Shown: positions 60,410 to 64,000 of the stretch, piece by piece
Layout: the number at the start of each line of letters is the position of its first letter
How positions within the stretch are numbered: position 1 is the stretch's first letter
NCBI GenBank assembly: GCA_003050565.1
Contig: PEBW01000004.1
Coordinates: 118,652 to 182,651 of the forward strand
Length of the DNA stretch: 64,000 bases
Direction of reading: 5' to 3'
Source of the DNA: Brockia lithotrophica
GTDB taxonomy: Bacteria > Bacillota > Bacilli > Thermicanales > DSM-22653
Notes under the pieces: generated by a model
What the model was told of the DNA's origin: nothing
Database searches by the model: none
What the model saw: the letters and a program-made list of their open reading frames with translations, nothing else
Translations under genes and position numbers: made by a program

Positions 60410-61099
60410 TCAACCTGATGTCAAAGGATTGCTCACATCGGGAGCCCTAAAGCCGAACAGGGTGGTTCTTGCGTCCTGCGGATCCCCCTCAACGCGATGG
60501 CACCGGCGACAACGGGGTTCGTACGCTTCCTCCGCTCCGACGAGCAGGAGAGGGTCGTCCACCCGGGCGGGCTTCCCGTCTACGAGACGCTGGGTAAGCG
60601 TTGCCGGAGCGCCGCATACCGCACAACGGGCGAACAGGCTGATCCGTTCGTCGGCGAGAGCGAGCAAGTCGGCCATGGGCCCAAAGGGAAACCCGCGAAA
60701 GTCCTTATCCAAACCGGCCACCACAACCCATACCCCGCGGCCGAGAAGGTGCGAAACCACCCGGACCAGGACATAGCGTCCGTCTGAATCCGCATCGAGA
60801 AAGAACTGTCCCTCGTCCACGAGGACGACGCGCTCGCCGCGCGACCGAATCCTCGTATAGAGTTCCTCGGCGGATCCCACGGGAGTAGCGGGGAGCCGCT
60901 TCCCGGCGTGACTCACGATCTCCCCTTCGCCGTACCGCTTGTCCAGAGCGTGCTTGTACACACCGATGTATTCCGACTCCCGCCCGCGGCCTTCCGTCAA
61001 GTTGCGGTAGAGGGCGATGAGAAACTCGCTCTTCCCGGCAAACATGGGCCCGCTTACGACGGTAAGCCACGGCCCTTGCCGATCGGCTGTTTGGAGCAT
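60410..61099 (-). CDS. tdk: Thymidine kinase
   Basis: A 229-residue type II thymidine kinase (salvage of thymidine with ATP). Seen: Walker A SGPMFAGKSEFL near residues 16-27, the Walker B-like VLVDEGQFFLD, the thymidine-binding loop and zinc Cys pairs in CAVCGA and CRRCH. The ATG at 61099 has GGAGGGGGG upstream. Its last codons (RAPDVSNPLTSG) come from the 30-bp segment that is duplicated just downstream at 60350, so the C-terminal end may have been altered by a duplication or recombination. Confidence 0.93.
   Translation of the reverse strand: MLQTADRQGPWLTVVSGPMFAGKSEFLIALYRNLTEGRGRESEYIGVYKHALDKRYGEGEIVSHAGKRLPATPVGSAEELYTRIRSRGERVVLVDEGQFFLDADSDGRYVLVRVVSHLLGRGVWVVVAGLDKDFRGFPFGPMADLLALADERISLFARCAVCGAPATLTQRLVDGKPARVDDPLLLVGAEEAYEPRCRRCHRVEGDPQDARTTLFGFRAPDVSNPLTSG
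60417..60446. repeat. Direct repeat copy 2 (30 bp) inside the tdk 3' end
   Basis: The second exact copy of the 30-bp repeat, 67 bp from the first with a 37-bp unique spacer. It encodes the last residues of thymidine kinase before the stop at 60410-60412. Confidence 0.85.
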
Positions 61100-61221
61100 G
61101 GCCCCCCTCCTCCCCCGATGCCCGAGCTGTGCACGTTCGCAATGCATCGACGGTCTTTTCGCGTCGAGGTCGACCTTATCCTGCTTCTTTTCCCGAAGAA
61201 AACAACTCTTTTGCCGAAGAA

Positions 61222-61250
61222 AACAATAAGGAGGGGCGATCGCCCCTCCT
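61222..61250 (-). terminator. Terminator of speD
   Basis: A perfect 22-bp palindrome at 61229-61250 (arm AGGAGGGGCG plus central AT) runs on the minus strand into TATTGTTTTC. It lies 45 bp past the speD stop, upstream of tdk. Confidence 0.78.
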
Positions 61251-61294
61251 CAAGCTTCCCGCCGGGAATTGCCCCCGGCGTTGGCCGGCAGCCC

Positions 61295-61705
61295 TCAGCG
61301 GATTTGAAGTTCGCCTCGGGCGGTGGAGACGTCCTCTACCCGCATGTCGCCCTCTCCCCGGACGAGTTTCTTGCCGTACACCTTCTCCGGTTTGAGGATT
61401 TCGATGAGGTAGCGGATCGCCTCTTCCGGAACCACGTGCTCACCGCAGGTGTACACGTCCACCGCAGCGAATCCGTGCTCGGGGTACGTGTGGATGGAAA
61501 GATGGCTCTCCGAAAGCAGTACGAGGACGGTAGCCCCGTGGGGCTCGAACTGTTGGGACTGTACGCCGAGCACCGTAGCGCCCGTGCGCTCGACGGCTTC
61601 GACCGCGTGGCCTTCCAGCCACTTTGCATCTTTCAGCAGGTCGAAGTCCACACCCCAGAGGTCGACGGCGATGTGCCGGCCCGACGTGCTGTAGACCATC
61701 GCCAT
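61295..61705 (-). CDS. speD: S-adenosylmethionine decarboxylase proenzyme
   Basis: A 136-residue class 1B AdoMet decarboxylase (SpeH/SpeD of Gram-positives and archaea), which makes the aminopropyl donor for spermidine. It self-cleaves in LLSESHLSIHTYPEHG, between Glu66 and Ser67, to give a pyruvoyl Ser at position 67; the later VYTCGE Cys and HGF residues act in catalysis. The ATG at 61705 has AGGAAGGGGGG upstream. It lies between the SpoIID-like gene and tdk on the same strand, with a terminator at its 3' end. No spermidine synthase gene is in the window. Confidence 0.95.
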   Translation of the reverse strand: MAMVYSTSGRHIAVDLWGVDFDLLKDAKWLEGHAVEAVERTGATVLGVQSQQFEPHGATVLVLLSESHLSIHTYPEHGFAAVDVYTCGEHVVPEEAIRYLIEILKPEKVYGKKLVRGEGDMRVEDVSTARGELQIR

Positions 61706-61888
61706 CGCGCACCCCCCCTTCCTAGCGTCGTGGGCTGCGAGCTAGGAGGACCTCACTCCAGGGGAGCAGCTCCCCACCGCCGAGTGAACGTCGCATTTCG
61801 CATGCCCTGTGTAACCACGCAGCTTATCTTACCATGGAACCCCCCCTTTGGCAATAGGTGTGCACTATCGAAGCCCAAGATCTTTGCG

Positions 61889-64000
61889 TCACCAAAGTTT
61901 TTCGATCTTTGCGCCGGGGAAGTAGAAGGAGAGGATGTCGCGGTAGCTTTGCCCCTTCTCCGCACGCCCCTTTGCTCCCCACTGGGACATCCCCAACGCG
62001 TGTCCCCATCCGCTCCCGGTAAAGACGACCTTTGTCGGTACGACACCGGACTTGTCCACATAGCGCTCGCTGCCATCCGAAAGCCGCACGCGCAGCCACA
62101 CCCCTCCGTTGCTCGGTGCCTGAACTTCTTCCAGAACCGCGAGGAGAGTACCTCCGGGCAGGGGGTCGGCTGCTCGGAAAGTACCGTTCGCATCGCGAAC
62201 GTACGAAGGAATCGAATCCCGAGCTACGCGCACTTCCGGTACGAAGAGATCGCTGGCGATGCTCTTCAACCCGAAGGTGATGCGCACGTTGTCCGCATTG
62301 CGAATCGGAATTTCTTTGCTCGTACCGGTCGCATCCACGCCGCGGACGACCACGGCCTTGACGCGTCCCGTGTTCGTCCGCTCCTGCACCTTGATTTCCG
62401 TAAAGGTTTGGAGGCCGAACTTCTTTTGAAGGTCCGAAGCCGTCCATTCGACCCGCCAATTGTAGTGCGGATTCTTGCCGTCGTTGGCGTCGAACTCGTC
62501 CCGTTGGGCCGCAAGGTACGGAAGCGAAGCGATCCATACGTCTTCGGCCCGCTCCGTAAACCCGCCGTTCGAAGCGCTGAAGTACGCACTTATGAGGTTT
62601 CCGTTGTACCGAAGCACCTCACCGCGCGTCGCCTCGATCGCTCGGTTAGCGTTCGGCTGCTCTGCAGAAACGCCTCCGTACACCTGGCTTCGCTCGTCGC
62701 TGTAGACATGGTACAGGGCGTTGGGATTTGCATTGCGCGCGCTCAGCGCGTACGTCCTAGCGGCAATCGCCTGCGCCTTGAGCGCCTCCATGGGCCACGA
62801 ATCCGACATTTCGCGCGGTACGACGCCCTTGAGGTAATCTTCCAGCTCCAGCTCGTTGATCACCCGAAGTCCCGCAGAATCGTTGACTACGGTGAGATTC
62901 GTCCGGTAGGTACCTCCCGAGCCGGCTCCGCCTCTGTCCGTGTACCAACTTGCTATGTACCCCACCCTTCCGTCCGCCAGCGCGATCTTGTACCACTCTT
63001 GCGACGCGCCGTCGAGGGCCGCGTCGAGCACGGAAACCCGGGACCCTTGTGTCAAACTGCCGATTACGGGGTAATTCGTTCCGGGGCCCGAGCGAACGTT
63101 GAGAACATCCGCGGTGACGACGGCGGTTTTGGGAAGAACGCGTCGGTAATGAATCTGGGATCCGGGTTTTGCGGCAAAAAACTGCACTTTTTGCGATACG
63201 GTTTGCAACAACGTTCCGTTTTTGAAGACTTTGATGGTACTCGGATCCTGAGAAACGAGTTCTACCGTATCTTGTGAGGATACGAAGGTGAGGATCCTCC
63301 CGTCGGAGCCTAAAAGCATGTAGTCCCCTCGAGGGTTTACCGCGAGTCGCTGGCCGTTTTCTCCCAAAAGAACGCGTATGGGTTGGGATAAAGCTACGGG
63401 TTGAACGACCTTCACCTCGACCGGGCCGTACACTCCCGGAGAAAACCCGCTCTGCGAGTTCCTCTCGTCGTTCCACCCGTAGTTCACGTTCACCACGTGC
63501 ACCCCGTACCGGTACACCCCCGGTTCCGAAGGTACATCCACAAACGTCTCCGAAATCGACTTCCCGGGCGTCACGTACTTGCTCTGCACCGCCCGGAACG
63601 ACTGCTTCAAGTTCCCGTTCGTGTCGTAGTCCTCCCGATACAGCACCGCCTTGAAAATCCCCGCATCGTCCCGCGCCGTAAAGCTCAGCCGAATCCCTTC
63701 CCCAAGCTTCGCCTCCCTCGCGCTCGCCGCAAACGACGTCACCGCGGGCGTCGTCGCCCTCACCTTCACCTCGACCGGGCCGTACACCCCCGGAGAAAAC
63801 CCGCTCTGCGAGTTCCTCTCGTCGTTCCACCCGTAGTTCACGTTCACCACGTGCACCCCGTACCGGTACACCCCCGGTTCCGAAGGTACATCCACAAACG
63901 TCTCCGAAATCGACTTCCCGGGCGTCACGTACTTGCTCTGCACCGCCCGGAACGACTGCTTCAAGTTCCCGTTCGTGTCGTAGTCCTCCCGATACAGCAC
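61889..64000 (-). CDS. SpoIID/LytB-domain protein with SH3 domain and tandem repeats, partial
   Basis: The gene runs off the right edge, leaving at least 703 C-terminal residues of a surface protein. Order from the N-terminal side: at least two tandem repeats of 118 residues (each with YGVHVVNVNYGWNDERN and FSPGVYGPVEVKV), a short spacer, an SH3b domain (TADVLNVRSGPGTNYPVIGS), and a SpoIID/LytB domain with RVINELELEDYLKGVVPREM, LKAQAIAARTYALS, FSASNGGFTE and the final GWGHALGMSQWGAKGRAE (18). SpoIID-type domains cleave glycan strands stripped of stem peptides; SH3b domains bind wall. It could act at the cell or spore surface. The N-terminus and repeat number are unknown. Confidence 0.85.
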   Translation of the reverse strand: MLYREDYDTNGNLKQSFRAVQSKYVTPGKSISETFVDVPSEPGVYRYGVHVVNVNYGWNDERNSQSGFSPGVYGPVEVKVRATTPAVTSFAASAREAKLGEGIRLSFTARDDAGIFKAVLYREDYDTNGNLKQSFRAVQSKYVTPGKSISETFVDVPSEPGVYRYGVHVVNVNYGWNDERNSQSGFSPGVYGPVEVKVVQPVALSQPIRVLLGENGQRLAVNPRGDYMLLGSDGRILTFVSSQDTVELVSQDPSTIKVFKNGTLLQTVSQKVQFFAAKPGSQIHYRRVLPKTAVVTADVLNVRSGPGTNYPVIGSLTQGSRVSVLDAALDGASQEWYKIALADGRVGYIASWYTDRGGAGSGGTYRTNLTVVNDSAGLRVINELELEDYLKGVVPREMSDSWPMEALKAQAIAARTYALSARNANPNALYHVYSDERSQVYGGVSAEQPNANRAIEATRGEVLRYNGNLISAYFSASNGGFTERAEDVWIASLPYLAAQRDEFDANDGKNPHYNWRVEWTASDLQKKFGLQTFTEIKVQERTNTGRVKAVVVRGVDATGTSKEIPIRNADNVRITFGLKSIASDLFVPEVRVARDSIPSYVRDANGTFRAADPLPGGTLLAVLEEVQAPSNGGVWLRVRLSDGSERYVDKSGVVPTKVVFTGSGWGHALGMSQWGAKGRAEKGQSYRDILSFYFPGAKIEKLW
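63411..64000. repeat. 354-bp tandem DNA repeats inside the SpoIID-like gene
   Basis: The DNA from 63411 repeats from 63765 with a period of 354 bp (118 codons), and the second copy runs off the edge. Over the 236 bp that can be compared I see one difference (T versus C), implying recent duplication or gene conversion. Confidence 0.9.

Noticed and set aside
60350..60446. CRISPR array
   Set aside because: Only two 30-bp copies, one inside a coding sequence, no leader and no cas genes. A local duplication is more likely.

Overview
The window comes from a GC-rich Bacillales-type Firmicute that forms endospores. By eye the DNA is about two-thirds G+C. The evidence is a long stretch of the Bacillus 'ylo' gene order (gmk, rpoZ, coaBC, priA, def, fmt, rsmB, prpC, prkC, rsgA, rpe), the yqhG/yqhH/gcvT neighbourhood, the recG-yloV-yloU-rpmB-spoVM group, strong GGAGG ribosome sites, and sporulation genes (SpoVM, CotF-type coat proteins, YjcZ-type peptides, a SpoIID-domain protein). 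Many genes begin with GTG. A thermophile near Hydrogenibacillus or Brockia would fit, but that is inference. No rRNA, tRNA, CRISPR array, IS element or prophage was recognised.

Layout. 1-5.5 kb: the 5' part of gcvT, divergent from an SNF2 helicase and yqhG, then aroK, coaD and rsmD on the minus strand. 5.7-10.9 kb: recG, the DAK2 protein YloV, YloU, rpmB on the plus strand, and a very small spoVM gene. 11.2-14.2 kb: serine biosynthesis (class V aminotransferase plus SerA) and a CDGSH iron-sulfur protein behind a good promoter. 14.3-19.8 kb: a uracil-DNA glycosylase and a four-gene sugar ABC importer. 20.0-23.0 kb: an ABC-2 exporter and a small membrane protein whose codon use differs from the neighbours. 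23.1-26.0 kb: a four-subunit 2-oxoacid:ferredoxin oxidoreductase. 26.2-27.4 kb: membrane proteins of unknown role. 27.4-43.6 kb: a long minus-strand run of housekeeping genes, reading from gmk down to a TauE permease, with many 4-bp stop/start overlaps.

43.6-54.2 kb: a P-type Ca2+-ATPase divergent from the ribosome-rescue factor RqcH, an M29 aminopeptidase with a small Toprim protein, ThpR, an MFS transporter and a nicotinate phosphoribosyltransferase. 54.4-58.7 kb: a sporulation-rich stretch holding three CotF-like or helical coat proteins, one further small helical protein and three tandem YjcZ-type membrane peptides, interleaved with an RluA-type pseudouridine synthase, ThiN and YggT. 58.7-64 kb: a CAP-domain lipoprotein, thymidine kinase (its 3' end duplicated nearby), SpeD and a SpoIID/SH3 surface protein that runs off the right edge and carries near-identical 354-bp tandem repeats.

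How the genes work together. Most are core functions: one-carbon, serine, CoA and NAD supply; DNA repair and restart; ribosome maturation and rescue; Ser/Thr kinase-phosphatase signalling. The ferredoxin-linked oxoacid oxidoreductase suggests anaerobic or microaerobic metabolism. The parts least explained by known biology are the helicase-YqhG pair, the YjcZ/CotF cluster, the repeat-bearing SpoIID protein and the atypical ABC-2 unit.
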